This document shows, one piece after another, positions 51,152-60,486 of a DNA stretch of 64,000 nt. The stretch lies in NCBI RefSeq assembly GCF_000424265.1, contig NZ_AUJO01000013.1:1-64000 (forward strand), in the 5' to 3' direction. A program made the position numbers and the translations under genes. This stretch comes from Butyrivibrio sp. WCD3002 (lineage in GTDB: Bacteria > Bacillota > Clostridia > Lachnospirales > Lachnospiraceae). A model generated the notes under the pieces. The model was not told the DNA's origin. It made no database searches and saw only the letters and a program-made list of their open reading frames with translations. How positions within the stretch are numbered: the stretch's first letter is position 1; every line of letters begins with the position of its first letter.

Positions 51152-51772
51152 ATGAAGATGCCTTTTTTTACAAGCTTTATACTACTTGTTCTGATTACGC
51201 AGATTGCCATAAGAAGAACAAGTTATAAGATAGAATCCAAGGAAGCCGACTTCTGGGAAAAGGAGCGCAAGGCTAATTTCACAAGAAAAAAGCCCCTTGA
51301 TAATCTAAACTACATAAAGATTCCTCTGGATTCTCTCCCCTTTGGAAAGCTTGATGATGATGAATCCAGATACTGCGAGAAGGTCATCAGATCCCTTGCA
51401 GACCAAAAGGTCGTTAATCTGACAGGCTTCACCAATACGGATCTTAAGCTTGAATACGGAGCTCCGAATATAACAGAGCTCACCAAGTATGACCAAAACT
51501 ATACTACCCTTGTTACAAACCTTCAAAAATGGGGCAAGCTCCTGTATGATGCCGAACTATATAATGAGGCAACTACTGTCCTCGAATTCGCGACCGACAC
51601 AGGAACAGATGTAACAGCCACCTATAAGCTTCTTACCGATCTTTATCAGAATAAGCTCACGCTGTCAGACTCCGAGAAAAAAGAAAAGATCTCCGCGCTT
51701 TTACCTGTAGCAGAGGAGCTTCGCTCTCTAAGTAAAGATCAAATAAAAAGACTCCTTACAGAATCTCTGTAA
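51152..51772 (+). CDS. Hypothetical membrane-anchored helical-repeat protein
   Basis: A 206-aa protein: hydrophobic anchor at residues 3-20, then a soluble part. From about 95 on it is all-helical with a TPR-like pattern (LVTNLQKWGKLLYDAELYNE and ATTVLEFATDTGTD). No family call is possible. The SD GAAAGGA lies before ATG 51152. Its stop codon lies in the stem of a terminator shared with galK on the other strand. Confidence 0.65.
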   Translation: MKMPFFTSFILLVLITQIAIRRTSYKIESKEADFWEKERKANFTRKKPLDNLNYIKIPLDSLPFGKLDDDESRYCEKVIRSLADQKVVNLTGFTNTDLKLEYGAPNITELTKYDQNYTTLVTNLQKWGKLLYDAELYNEATTVLEFATDTGTDVTATYKLLTDLYQNKLTLSDSEKKEKISALLPVAEELRSLSKDQIKRLLTESL

Positions 51773-51785
51773 GGAGTTTTCTTTT
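51751..51785. terminator. Bidirectional terminator between the 206-aa gene and galK
   Basis: ACTCCTTACAG and CTGTAAGGAGT are an 11-bp perfect stem. T runs flank it on both strands (TTTTC-TTTTT; CTTTTTATTT on minus). Confidence 0.9.
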
Positions 51786-52960
51786 TAGAGTATTGTAGGG
51801 CCATCACCGATTTCTACAGTGTAGAAGGTAGCTTCATAGCCAATCTTATCAAGATAAGCTTTTCCAACCTTCTCCTTAAATTCTTCAACAGCTTCATCCT
51901 TTACGATAGAAACAGTACAGCCGCCAAATCCGCCGCCTGTCATACGGGAACCGATGACACCGGGAATCTTCCATGCTTCCTCAGCAAGAGTATCAAGCTC
52001 TACACCTGTTACATCATAATCATCACGAAGTGATACGTGAGATGCATTCATAAGCTGACCAAACTTTGTAAGGTCGCCTGCCTTAAGAGCTGCCACAGCG
52101 TCTATTGTACGCTGGTTCTCGTAAACCGCATGCTTAGCCTTAATTCTGCGGTCATCATCCTTAATAGCATCCTTATGCGCCTCAAATTCCTCAGGTGAAA
52201 GATCTCCAAGACCCTTGATCTCACATACGGTCTGAATCTCTGAAAGAGCCTTCTCACAGGCACTTCTTCTTGCGTTGTACTGAGAATCTGTGAGCTTGTG
52301 CTTCTTATTTGTATTAGCTATTACAATCTTAGCTCCCTTAAGACTTATGGGTGCATATTCAAATGAAAGATCTGCCGTATCAAGGAAAATCGCATTATCC
52401 TCTTTTCCCATAGCTACTGCAAACTGATCCATAATACCGCAGTTACAGCCGTTAAAATTATTCTCGGAATACTGTCCTATAAGAGCAAGGTCCTGATTAG
52501 TAACATCAAAGCCATACAGGTCTCTTAATATAAATCCTGTAAGAACCTCCAGTGATGCAGATGAGGAAAGACCTGATCCATTGGGAATATTTCCATAGAT
52601 ACAAAGATCAAAGCCTGTATCAAGCTTAAAGCCTCTCTGCTCAAAGGCCCAAACCACACCTGCAGGATATGCTGTCCAGCCCGCCTTCTTAGAGCTCTCT
52701 ATATCATCAAGTGAGCCTTCAATAACCTTTGAATTTTCAAAGTTCATTGAGAAGAAACGCATTTTTCTGTCGTTTCTCTTAGCTGCTGCTCCGTAGGTAC
52801 CGATGGTAAGAGCGCAGGGAAAAACATGACCGCCGTTATAATCGGTATGCTCTCCGATAAGATTCACTCTTCCGGGAGCAAAATATGCCTTAACTCCGTC
52901 TGTCTCCCCAAATACCTTAGCGAAACCGGCAAGGACTTCTTCCTTCATTTTCTGTTCCAT
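51785..52960 (-). CDS. galK: Galactokinase
   Basis: A 391-aa GHMP-family kinase for the first Leloir-pathway step. Motifs: GRVNLIGEHTDYNGGHVF near residue 30, ATP-binding GNIPNGSGLSSSASLEV near 125, catalytic CGIMDQFAVAMG and the C-terminal MTGGGFGGCTVSIV. Length is normal. It stands alone; galT and galE are not in the window. The MglB-like and ChvE-type binding proteins in the same region could supply galactose. Confidence 0.97.
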   Translation of the reverse strand: MEQKMKEEVLAGFAKVFGETDGVKAYFAPGRVNLIGEHTDYNGGHVFPCALTIGTYGAAAKRNDRKMRFFSMNFENSKVIEGSLDDIESSKKAGWTAYPAGVVWAFEQRGFKLDTGFDLCIYGNIPNGSGLSSSASLEVLTGFILRDLYGFDVTNQDLALIGQYSENNFNGCNCGIMDQFAVAMGKEDNAIFLDTADLSFEYAPISLKGAKIVIANTNKKHKLTDSQYNARRSACEKALSEIQTVCEIKGLGDLSPEEFEAHKDAIKDDDRRIKAKHAVYENQRTIDAVAALKAGDLTKFGQLMNASHVSLRDDYDVTGVELDTLAEEAWKIPGVIGSRMTGGGFGGCTVSIVKDEAVEEFKEKVGKAYLDKIGYEATFYTVEIGDGPTIL

Positions 52961-53013
52961 TATTTAAACACCTTCCTATTTGCCTGTAATTATATGCTGT
53001 GCGTCTTATGATA

Positions 53014-54180
53014 TCAGTTCTTGGATGCCTGAAGGAGTTTTTCACGAAGCTGTCCTTCGATCTGAGTAAGCTCAGCCTCTGCTGCCTTACGCTTCTCCTT
53101 ACCCTCTGTCTGAATCTTCATTACTTCATCAAGAGTTGTGATAAGAGTCTCATTTGTATGCTTAAGAGTCTCGATATCTACGATACCTCTCTCAGATTCC
53201 TTAGCTGCCTCAATAGATGCAACCTTAAGAGCATCGGCATTCTTTCTAAGAAGCTCGTTTGTCATGTTGTTAACTTCGCGCTCTGCCTTAGCAGCCTGTG
53301 CTGAGTGCTCGATACCGATGGCGATAACCATCTGGTTCTTCCAAAGCGGAATTGTGTTAACAAGAGTAGACTGAATCTTCTCAGCCATAGTTGTATCAGC
53401 GCTCTGTACCATACGGATCTGAGGACCTGTCTGCATAGCGATTGTACGTGTAAGCTCAAGGTCGTAGATCTTCTTCTCAAATCTGTCGCAAAGAGATGCA
53501 AGGTCTCTCGCTGCCTGAGCATCCTCAGGAAGTCCTGACTGCTCTGCCTTCTTCTGAGCTTCAACAAGATCTGTAGCACGAACCTGCTCAAGCTTCTTCT
53601 TACCAGCAATGATATACATTGAAAGCTCTTTGTAATAATTGAGGTTTAAGTCATACATATTGTCGAGAACCGCAACGTCCTTCATAAGCTGCTGCTCATG
53701 ACGCTCAAGCTCGCGGCTGATAGTCTCAACATTAGTCTCAACCTTGGCATATTTTGCCTTCATAACATTAAGCTTATTTGATCCCTTCTTGAAAAGAGCG
53801 ATGATTCCCTTCTCATCCTCTTCTACATCAAAGTTCTTAAGCTCTGTGACAAGACCTGCGATCATATCGCCTACCTGTCCCATATCCTTTGTACGAACAT
53901 TGTCGATGGCCTTCTCTGAAAAATCTGCCATCTTCTTCTGTGTACCTGCACCATAGTTCATTACCGCCTGAGAGTTTTTGAGATCGATCTGATCTACAAA
54001 AGCATCTACCTGCTTCATCTCCTCTTCGCTGAGGTTAGCTTCCTTTGCCATAGCCTCTATCGGTGATACAGGTGCTGCCTGTGTTGCTGCAGCGGCCGGT
54101 GCCGGTGCAGGCTCCTCTGCTACTGCCCCAAATGATAATGTCGGTGCCGAGTTCTCAAACTCTTTGAATTCGTCTGCCAT
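53014..54180 (-). CDS. telA: TelA-family protein (toxic-anion resistance)
   Basis: A 388-aa mostly helical protein with no membrane segments and a Pro/Ala-rich N-terminus of about 40 residues. The TelA core contains EKIQSTLVNTIPLWKNQMVI and AIGIEHSAQAAKAEREVNNM, both diagnostic. TelA proteins were tied to tellurite resistance but more generally occur with XpaC in envelope stress contexts. The start is 15 bases downstream of the XpaC-like gene, so both are one operon. Confidence 0.92.
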   Translation of the reverse strand: MADEFKEFENSAPTLSFGAVAEEPAPAPAAAATQAAPVSPIEAMAKEANLSEEEMKQVDAFVDQIDLKNSQAVMNYGAGTQKKMADFSEKAIDNVRTKDMGQVGDMIAGLVTELKNFDVEEDEKGIIALFKKGSNKLNVMKAKYAKVETNVETISRELERHEQQLMKDVAVLDNMYDLNLNYYKELSMYIIAGKKKLEQVRATDLVEAQKKAEQSGLPEDAQAARDLASLCDRFEKKIYDLELTRTIAMQTGPQIRMVQSADTTMAEKIQSTLVNTIPLWKNQMVIAIGIEHSAQAAKAEREVNNMTNELLRKNADALKVASIEAAKESERGIVDIETLKHTNETLITTLDEVMKIQTEGKEKRKAAEAELTQIEGQLREKLLQASKN

Positions 54181-54195
54181 TAAAAATATCCTCCC

Positions 54196-55575
54196 TTAGA
54201 ATTTTAATTCTACTTTTGCCTGTTCCTGTGCGGCAGGTGCTACGGCCTGTGCCGTCTGAGCTGCCTGAGCCATCGCTGTATCCATCTGCATGGATGATAC
54301 AGGTGCTGCAGCTGCTGCCATGGGCGCCGCCTGTGTTGCTGTGGCTGCTTGCGCTACCGGAGCCTCTGCTGCGGAATTCTGTAATGCGCTTCTTAAGCCG
54401 TCTTGTGTAAGGCCGTCCTGAGCCATCATTGTCTTCATAACAGATATGTCTGATGAAATATCCCATGCCATATCCTGGAAAAGACTATCCAGCAGATTCT
54501 CAAAAGCGCTGTTTATAACATCTATCGCATCCTCAATCTCGCGTTTTGTCTGGGATATGTTATTTCCAACCTCAGGCTGCTTATCGAGATCAACGTATGC
54601 GTTTAGAAGCTTTATTGTAGTAGGCAGATAATAATTCATGAATTTTCTAAGATCATCTGCACATTCAGGCTGCTTCTCAACCTGTGAGAATATCCTGCTC
54701 ATGATGTTTTCAAGCTGATAAAGCTTGGAACTCATCTCATCGCCGGGTATTTCTTCATTTATTTTCCTGATCGTATTGAGGTACTCATTACCTTCCCTTA
54801 CTATTCCGGAAAGGCCGTTGTCATCAGTCTGCTCAGTCTGCCTCTTCTGAAGAGATCCCTGCATCTCTTCCTGTCTCTGCTTACGCTCCCTCTCCTGTCT
54901 GTCCACCTCGGCATTGAGATATCTCTCATAAGCTCTCTGGGTAAGCATTACAGTGGTCTCGGCACTATCGAGTCGTGCCTGAGGAAGAAAGCCTCTTTTC
55001 ATCATGTTCTTAATATTCGTAAGAACGGAATCTGACATCTCTCCTGCTGCCACTGCCAGATCTCTAACCGCAAAGTACTCGGAATTTCCCAGTATGTTTC
55101 CGTATTTCTTATATTCCTTAGCCAGCTTGTTATCTTTTATACCATTTCTTAAGAATAAAAGGTTAAGCGCCGTAAGTAGAGAAAAGATTATAAAAGGAAT
55201 AATTGCTTCCTTAAAATCTACCATAAGGCCGATAATACAGAACAATGCAGGAAATCCAAAGAAAAACGACCCTATTGAGCCTGCAATTATCTTGCCTATA
55301 CCCTTTGATTTTGAAACCATTGATGCAAAGAACGGCGTTCTAAATGCGCGTCCATGCATCGGAACTACTCTTCCGCTGGAGTATGTAACTGTTCTCTGAG
55401 CAGATGCTCTACCCTGGAAATTCTGACCCGGATTCTCTGTTGCCTTCTTGACTGCGTCCTGAACCTGGACTCTGATTGTATCCCCAAGACTGCTATAATC
55501 ACCGGTACTTATGGCCTTGTTGACCTCTTTGACTATCTCATTACCGGTATTTAGTAAGTTATCGTATTCTCCCAT
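54196..55575 (-). CDS. XpaC-like protein with two membrane helices
   Basis: A 459-aa protein. Two membrane helices at about 95-115 and 122-142 are followed by FLRNGIKDNKLAKEYKKYGN and a mainly helical cytoplasmic domain with a coiled coil at about 230-250. The C-terminal 60 residues are Ala/Gln-rich and low complexity. XpaC (5-bromo-4-chloroindolyl phosphate hydrolysis) family proteins are encoded beside TelA. SD GAGG lies before ATG 55575. The longer C-terminus is unusual for the family. Confidence 0.85.
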   Translation of the reverse strand: MGEYDNLLNTGNEIVKEVNKAISTGDYSSLGDTIRVQVQDAVKKATENPGQNFQGRASAQRTVTYSSGRVVPMHGRAFRTPFFASMVSKSKGIGKIIAGSIGSFFFGFPALFCIIGLMVDFKEAIIPFIIFSLLTALNLLFLRNGIKDNKLAKEYKKYGNILGNSEYFAVRDLAVAAGEMSDSVLTNIKNMMKRGFLPQARLDSAETTVMLTQRAYERYLNAEVDRQERERKQRQEEMQGSLQKRQTEQTDDNGLSGIVREGNEYLNTIRKINEEIPGDEMSSKLYQLENIMSRIFSQVEKQPECADDLRKFMNYYLPTTIKLLNAYVDLDKQPEVGNNISQTKREIEDAIDVINSAFENLLDSLFQDMAWDISSDISVMKTMMAQDGLTQDGLRSALQNSAAEAPVAQAATATQAAPMAAAAAPVSSMQMDTAMAQAAQTAQAVAPAAQEQAKVELKF

Positions 55576-55790
55576 ATCAAAAACCTCATGATTAATCAGA
55601 CTAAACCACTATCTGACATTATATCAAAAGCCTATTAATTTTAATATAACTATAATGAAAAAACAATGACAGTTAATGCATTCTGGTAGTATTATTGTAT
55701 TTGGATATTTTATCCGAAAAATCAAAATAAAAAAGGATTTGCGAACTAAGTCACATAATTTTCTGACATATTTTGCAAACGGGGGTAATT

Positions 55791-57266
55791 ATGGACAGAC
55801 AGAATCTGACTCTACTCACTGACCTGTACGAACTCACAATGATGCAGGGCTACTTCAAGAACAAGTCTCAGAACGAGACTGTTATCTTCGATGCTTTTTT
55901 CAGAAACAATCCCTTTGGCGGCGGCTATTCAATCATGGCCGGCTTAGAGCAATTGATAAAATATATTAAGGAGCTTCATTTCGATGACGAAGATATCGAA
56001 TATTTAAGAAGCGTAGGCATTTTCGATGAGGATTTCCTTGACTACCTCAGAGACTTCAAATTCAGCGGAGATATTTATTCAATCCCTGAGGGAACCATCA
56101 TTTTCCCAAGAGAGCCCCTTGTAAAGGTAATCGCTCCTATCATGGAAGCACAGCTCATTGAGACTGCTATCCTTAACATCATTAATCACCAGTCCCTTAT
56201 TGCTACAAAGTCAGCCCGTATTTGCTACGCTGCACAGGGTGACGGCATAATGGAATTTGGTTTAAGACGCGCACAGGGTCCCGATGCAGGTACCTACGGT
56301 GCAAGAGCAGCAGTTATCGGCGGCTGTGTGGGAACAAGTAACGTTCTTTGCGGCCAGCTCTTCGATGTTCCCGTTAAGGGCACCCATGCTCATAGCTGGA
56401 TCATGAGCTTTCCTGATGAGTACACAGCTTTCAAGACTTACGCAAAGCTTTATCCTTCAGCATGCATCCTTCTCGTTGACACCTATGACACATTAAAATC
56501 AGGTGTTCCCAATGCTATCAGAGTATTTAAGGAAATGAAGGAAGAAGGAATCGACCTCAGCTTCTACGGAATCCGTCTCGACAGCGGCGACCTTGCTTAT
56601 CTTTCTAAGGAAGCAAGAAAAATGCTTGATGAAGCCGGCTTCCCCGATGCAGTTATTTCCGCATCCAATGACCTTGATGAGTATCTGATCACTTCTCTTA
56701 AAACTCAAGGCGCTGCAATCACTTCCTGGGGTGTTGGTACTCACCTTATCACAGCTAAAGATAACCCGTCCTTTGGAGGTGTTTATAAGCTTGCTGCCGT
56801 AATGGGTGAGGATGGCAATTTTGAGCCCAAGATCAAGCTTTCAGAGAATTCCGAGAAGATTACAAATCCCGGAAACAAGAAGATTTACAGGGTTTATGAA
56901 AAGGCAAACGGCAAGGTAAAGGCTGACCTTATCTGTCTCGAGAATGAGACCTTTACAGAGGACAAGCAGCTTCTTCTCTTTGATCCCCTTGAGCCCTGGA
57001 AAAAGACACTTCTTCCCGCTGGCTCATTTACTCTTCGCGAGATCATGGTTCCTATTTTCAAAAATGGTGAATGTGTATATGAATCTCCCAAGACTATGGA
57101 TATTCGTAAGTACTGCCTTGAAGAGCAGGAAACCTTATGGGATGCCACAAGACGTCTCTTCAATCCTCACTCGGTACACGTTGACCTTTCAAAGAGACTC
57201 TATGATACAAAGATGAAGCTTCTCGATCAGATGAGCGGCGTCGACATGACAGACGTAGAAAGATAA
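55791..57266 (+). CDS. pncB: Nicotinate phosphoribosyltransferase
   Basis: A 491-aa enzyme that joins nicotinate to PRPP in NAD salvage. It has LLTDLYELTMMQGYFKN at the start, RRAQGPDAGTYGARAA with the phosphate loop, and VKGTHAHSWIMSFPDEYTAF with the catalytic His. Next are LVDTYDTLKSGVPNAI and GIRLDSGDL. The frame is open from a TTG six codons earlier, but the ATG at 55791 follows a GGGGG SD. Monocistronic. Confidence 0.96.
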   Translation: MDRQNLTLLTDLYELTMMQGYFKNKSQNETVIFDAFFRNNPFGGGYSIMAGLEQLIKYIKELHFDDEDIEYLRSVGIFDEDFLDYLRDFKFSGDIYSIPEGTIIFPREPLVKVIAPIMEAQLIETAILNIINHQSLIATKSARICYAAQGDGIMEFGLRRAQGPDAGTYGARAAVIGGCVGTSNVLCGQLFDVPVKGTHAHSWIMSFPDEYTAFKTYAKLYPSACILLVDTYDTLKSGVPNAIRVFKEMKEEGIDLSFYGIRLDSGDLAYLSKEARKMLDEAGFPDAVISASNDLDEYLITSLKTQGAAITSWGVGTHLITAKDNPSFGGVYKLAAVMGEDGNFEPKIKLSENSEKITNPGNKKIYRVYEKANGKVKADLICLENETFTEDKQLLLFDPLEPWKKTLLPAGSFTLREIMVPIFKNGECVYESPKTMDIRKYCLEEQETLWDATRRLFNPHSVHVDLSKRLYDTKMKLLDQMSGVDMTDVER

Positions 57267-57295
57267 ATCGGAGCAGGATTGTCAAATAATAGAAT

Positions 57296-57411
57296 CGAAT
57301 TTCGCTTGCGAAATTCGTGCGCGAGGCGCAGTTGCTGAAAGCAACAATTTCCTAATGCGCCGATGCGCATCCTCACGGAGTGTTTTCTTAAAGGCTTGTC
57401 CTTTAAGAAAA
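57296..57411. repeat. Cluster of four hairpins between pncB and the SRP RNA gene
   Basis: CGAATTTCGC-TT-GCGAAATTCG (57296-57317, perfect 10-bp stem), then GTTGCT-GAA-AGCAAC (57331-57345), GATGCGCATC (57362-57371) and TTTTCTTAAAGG...CCTTTAAGAAAA (57383-57411, 12 bp). The first matches the element at 37508. The last has no U run on either strand but may help end SRP RNA or pncB transcription. Confidence 0.6.
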
Positions 57412-57423
57412 ACGATCCTGTAA

Positions 57424-57572
57424 AGGATGCATGCGGCGAACCCAGGCTACCTTACAACACATGAGAAATTCCTCTTAGTGCTGCTTCGTTCCCGACCTGA
57501 CACGGTTCGTGGGTTCTCATTGCATAAGACCCAAATCCGCACGGATGCATGCACCCATTACAAGACCGTCAT
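57424..57572 (-). ncRNA. ffs: Signal recognition particle RNA
   Basis: The minus-strand sequence contains the highly conserved domain-IV hairpin: CCGTGTCAGGTCGGGAACGA continuing to AGCAGCAC, with the SRP symmetric-loop and GGAA-tetraloop-like signature. Flanking arms (ATGAGAACCCACGAA on the 5' side, AATTTCTCATG on the 3' side) extend the hairpin, and GTGCGG pairs with CCGCAT near the ends. A near-consensus promoter is directly upstream. It binds Ffh and targets proteins to the membrane. Length about 145 nt, longer than the E. coli 4.5S RNA; ends are approximate. Confidence 0.88.
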
Positions 57573-57578
57573 TTTTAA

Positions 57579-57607
57579 ATAATACGCAAACCTTACCCGA
57601 TTGTCAA
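57579..57607 (-). promoter_or_regulatory. Promoter of the SRP RNA gene
   Basis: TTGACA, 17 bases, TATTAT on the minus strand. It lies in the 5' leader region of tadA on the other strand. Confidence 0.85.
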
Positions 57608-57649
57608 TTATTTATATTGAATCCGGGTATGCCACAGGAGCAATATTAT

Positions 57650-58198
57650 ATGGCTGATAAAAACCTCTCTGATGATATTCTCAGAGATAAGCTTGATAAA
57701 AAGTACATGAAGGCTGCCCTTGCACAAGCAAGAAAAGCCATAGAACTGGGTGAAGTGCCGATCGGCTGCGTAATCGTCTATGACGGAAAAATAATAGGTC
57801 GAGGCTACAACAGACGTAACACCGATAAGTCCGTGCTTTGTCATGCTGAGATTACAGCTATTAAAAAGGCCTGTAAAAAGATTGGGGACTGGAGACTTGA
57901 GGACTGTACTCTTTATGTCACCTTAGAGCCATGCCAGATGTGTGCAGGCGCCATAGTCCAGTCCAGAATTCCCCGTGTCGTTATGGGTGCCTTAAGCCCC
58001 AAAGCAGGATCCGGCGGAACTGTCATCAACATTCTTGACAACCCTGAGTTTAATCACCAGGTCGAGATCACAAAGGGCGTCCTTGAGGAAGACTGCAGTG
58101 CTATCCTTAAGGAATTTTTTACTGAGCTCAGAAAAAGAAACAAGGCAGAAAAAGAAGCCAAAAAGGCTGCCATGGCTTTAGAAGATTCAAATGAATAA
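57650..58198 (+). CDS. tadA: tRNA-adenosine deaminase
   Basis: A 182-aa enzyme that makes inosine at position 34 of tRNA-Arg. Zinc motif CHAEITAIK with catalytic Glu, then VTLEPCQMCAGAIVQSRIPR with the two Cys ligands; VPIGCVIVYDGKIIGRGYN is also typical. The frame is open upstream, but the ATG at 57650 (AGGAG SD, ten bases) gives the right length. A Lys-rich 30-residue tail is longer than in E. coli. It adjoins the SRP RNA gene, as in other Firmicutes, though here SRP RNA is divergent. Confidence 0.95.
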   Translation: MADKNLSDDILRDKLDKKYMKAALAQARKAIELGEVPIGCVIVYDGKIIGRGYNRRNTDKSVLCHAEITAIKKACKKIGDWRLEDCTLYVTLEPCQMCAGAIVQSRIPRVVMGALSPKAGSGGTVINILDNPEFNHQVEITKGVLEEDCSAILKEFFTELRKRNKAEKEAKKAAMALEDSNE

Positions 58199-58243
58199 AC
58201 CTTCTTATTTTAATTTCTCAAGTTCTCTGAGGTATATCCCTTA

Positions 58244-59206
58244 ATGTCAGATATTCTTTCACTTGAAAACTGCATACTATGTCCAAGAAAATGCGGCGTA
58301 AACAGAGTAGCCGGCATAAAGGGCTACTGTGGTCAGGGCGGCACTCTTACCGCTGCAATGGCCTACCTTCATATGTGGGAAGAGCCCTGCATTTCAGGCA
58401 CAAATGGCTCGGGGACAGTATTTTTCTCCGGCTGTAATATGCGATGTGTCTTCTGTCAAAACAGCGAGATTGCATCAGGCGATATTTCAAAGGAAATTTC
58501 TACGGATCGCTTATCACAGATATTTTTAGAGCTTCAGGACAAAAAGGCTTCCAATATAAATCTTGTGACACCAACACATTTTGTTCCTCTGATAATTCCC
58601 GCTCTTGAAAAGGCGAAATCAGAAGGTTTGATAATACCAATTGTCTACAACACTAGTGCCTATGAAAATGTTGAGACTATAAAGGCTCTTGATGGACTTA
58701 TTGATATATATTTACCGGATTGTAAGTATTACTCTGACGAACTGGCAATAAGGTACAGCAAAGCACCTTCATATTTTAAGGTTTCCATGGCTGCAATATC
58801 TGAAATGCTTCGGCAGGTTGGTGAGCCACTATTTACCGAAGGTATTGGCGCTTCTGCCTATAATGATCTTATGGAAAACAGCGAAGATGATTATTTCGGC
58901 CCCCTCATGAAATCCGGTGTCATTGTGCGTCACCTGATGCTTCCCGGTCAGCTAAGGGATTCCATGAATGTGGTAAGAGAGCTTTTATCTACCTTTTCAG
59001 ACAAAGTATATCTAAGCATCATGAATCAGTTTACACCCCACGGTGATCTGACTGAATTCCCGGAACTCCTTACCGGCGTAAATGAAGATGACTACGACAA
59101 ACTTATTGACTACTGCATAGATCTCGGAATCGAAAATGGATTTTTCCAGGGAAGCGGCACTGATTCAGAAAGCTTTATTCCTGCCTTTGATTTTGAAGGA
59201 ATATAA
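58244..59206 (+). CDS. Radical SAM protein, PflA-like
   Basis: A 320-aa radical SAM enzyme. An N-terminal Cys cluster (CILCPRKCG, then GYCG) is followed by the radical SAM motif CNMRCVFCQN near residue 68, with FFSGC before it. Next come THFVPLIIPAL and YNTSAYENVETIKAL. It resembles the PflX/YjjW-type activating-enzyme-like proteins that often lack an adjacent glycyl radical partner. It follows tadA with a GAGG SD; no glycyl radical protein is encoded in the window, so its target is unknown. A strong terminator follows. Confidence 0.88.
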   Translation: MSDILSLENCILCPRKCGVNRVAGIKGYCGQGGTLTAAMAYLHMWEEPCISGTNGSGTVFFSGCNMRCVFCQNSEIASGDISKEISTDRLSQIFLELQDKKASNINLVTPTHFVPLIIPALEKAKSEGLIIPIVYNTSAYENVETIKALDGLIDIYLPDCKYYSDELAIRYSKAPSYFKVSMAAISEMLRQVGEPLFTEGIGASAYNDLMENSEDDYFGPLMKSGVIVRHLMLPGQLRDSMNVVRELLSTFSDKVYLSIMNQFTPHGDLTEFPELLTGVNEDDYDKLIDYCIDLGIENGFFQGSGTDSESFIPAFDFEGI

Positions 59207-59208
59207 AA

Positions 59209-59243
59209 CGCCGGATAGCTAGTCACTATCCGGCGAAATTTTT
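59209..59243. terminator. Bidirectional terminator between the radical SAM and CdaR-type genes
   Basis: CGCCGGATAG and CTATCCGGCG form a perfect 10-bp stem around CTAGTCA, followed on plus by AAATTTTT and on minus by TTTTAT. Confidence 0.93.
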
Positions 59244-59258
59244 ATGTTTTCACAACAC

Positions 59259-60350
59259 TTAGAAATCGCTTTTATCTACATATCTCATATAATTGAGAAC
59301 CATCATTGCAATCTTAAAGGTCAATGCTTCATCAAAGGTCCTTACATCAAGACCTGTTGCCTTCTGAAGCTTCTCAATCCTATACACAAGAGTATTTCTG
59401 TGCACAAAGAGCTGTCTTGAAGTCTCTGATACATTAAGATTGTTCTCAAAGAACTTGTTAACAGTGTTTAGTGTCTCTTCGTCAAGGTTCTCAGGAACCT
59501 CTCTGTCACCGAATATCTCATCGATGAAAATCCTGCAAAGATTAATGGGAAGCTGATAAATTAGTCTGCCTATTCCAAGGGTATTATATGCAGTCACATG
59601 CCTCTCTGCGTAGAAGATTTTTCCTACATCAAGAGCCATCTTGGCTTCCTTATAGGATTTACTGAGGTCCTTAATCTCCCCTACTATTGTTCCGTAGGAT
59701 ACGCGAACATCAAGCATAGCCTCCGTGTTCATCATATCTACAATAGTGTTTGCGATATCATCTATATCCTCGTAGCTCTCGCCTGCCTTAACAGACTTCA
59801 CGAGGATAACGCTGTTCTCATCAACGGCAGTTACATAATCCCCGGCCTGGGATGTGAACATGCTGGATAAAAGCTCTGCTGCACCACTGTCCCTCTCTGC
59901 TCTTGTCTCAACAAGAATGATTACTCTTGGCACATTTACATCTATTCTTAGCTTCTTTGCACGATTATAAATATCGATAAGCAGGAGGTTATCCAACAGA
60001 AGGTTCTGGAAAAAGTTATTTCTGTCGTACTTTTCCTTGTAGGCGATAATAAGGTTCTGTAGCTGACTCACACAGATTTTTCCAACCATGTAAGCGTCTT
60101 CGCCCTGACCGGAAGCTATTAGAATGTACAAAAGCTCTCCCTCGTCAAAAATCTTAAGGAGATGAACCCCGCCAATAACCTGAGAGTCAACGGCTGATCC
60201 TGCAAAATCCGAAATAAAAGCGCTGTCAAATGAAGGCGCTTCAGCTGTAGCAGCAACAATTTTACCATTCAAATCCAAGACGCTTAGCTGAACCCTGGTT
60301 ATTGCTGATAATTCGTCTATACTGGTCTGTATAATCTGAGCTGAAATCAT
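59259..60350 (-). CDS. CdaR/PucR-type transcriptional regulator
   Basis: A 363-aa regulator. The N-terminal part is a sensory domain (AIIARV-like start ISAQIIQTSIDELSAITRVQ), a GGDEF-like middle region covers about 130-255, and the C-terminal PucR HTH holds NVSETSRQLFVHRNTLVYRI followed by EKLQKATGLDVRTF. Such proteins often control sugar-diacid or purine use; here the flanking genes give no clear target, although the sugar ABC ATPase is upstream on the same strand. Confidence 0.88.
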   Translation of the reverse strand: MISAQIIQTSIDELSAITRVQLSVLDLNGKIVAATAEAPSFDSAFISDFAGSAVDSQVIGGVHLLKIFDEGELLYILIASGQGEDAYMVGKICVSQLQNLIIAYKEKYDRNNFFQNLLLDNLLLIDIYNRAKKLRIDVNVPRVIILVETRAERDSGAAELLSSMFTSQAGDYVTAVDENSVILVKSVKAGESYEDIDDIANTIVDMMNTEAMLDVRVSYGTIVGEIKDLSKSYKEAKMALDVGKIFYAERHVTAYNTLGIGRLIYQLPINLCRIFIDEIFGDREVPENLDEETLNTVNKFFENNLNVSETSRQLFVHRNTLVYRIEKLQKATGLDVRTFDEALTFKIAMMVLNYMRYVDKSDF

Positions 60351-60416
60351 GATATTTCTGCCTCCGTTAATTAATATATGATTAATTCTAAAATAATTTT
60401 AGCACGTTGTATATAG

Positions 60417-60456
60417 AAAAAAAGCTGTGCCTTACGAATTTACGTAAAGCACAGCT
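60417..60456 (-). terminator. Terminator of the lone ABC ATPase gene
   Basis: In the minus-strand RNA, AGCTGTGCTTTACG pairs with CGTAAGGCACAGCT (one G-U), followed by a U run. Confidence 0.93.
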
Positions 60457-60486
60457 CATTATTTGCGCATATTATGCTAGCATATA

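Noticed and set aside
57383-57411. 12-bp hairpin as a classic terminator of the SRP RNA
   Set aside because: No U run follows on either strand; kept only as part of the hairpin cluster.
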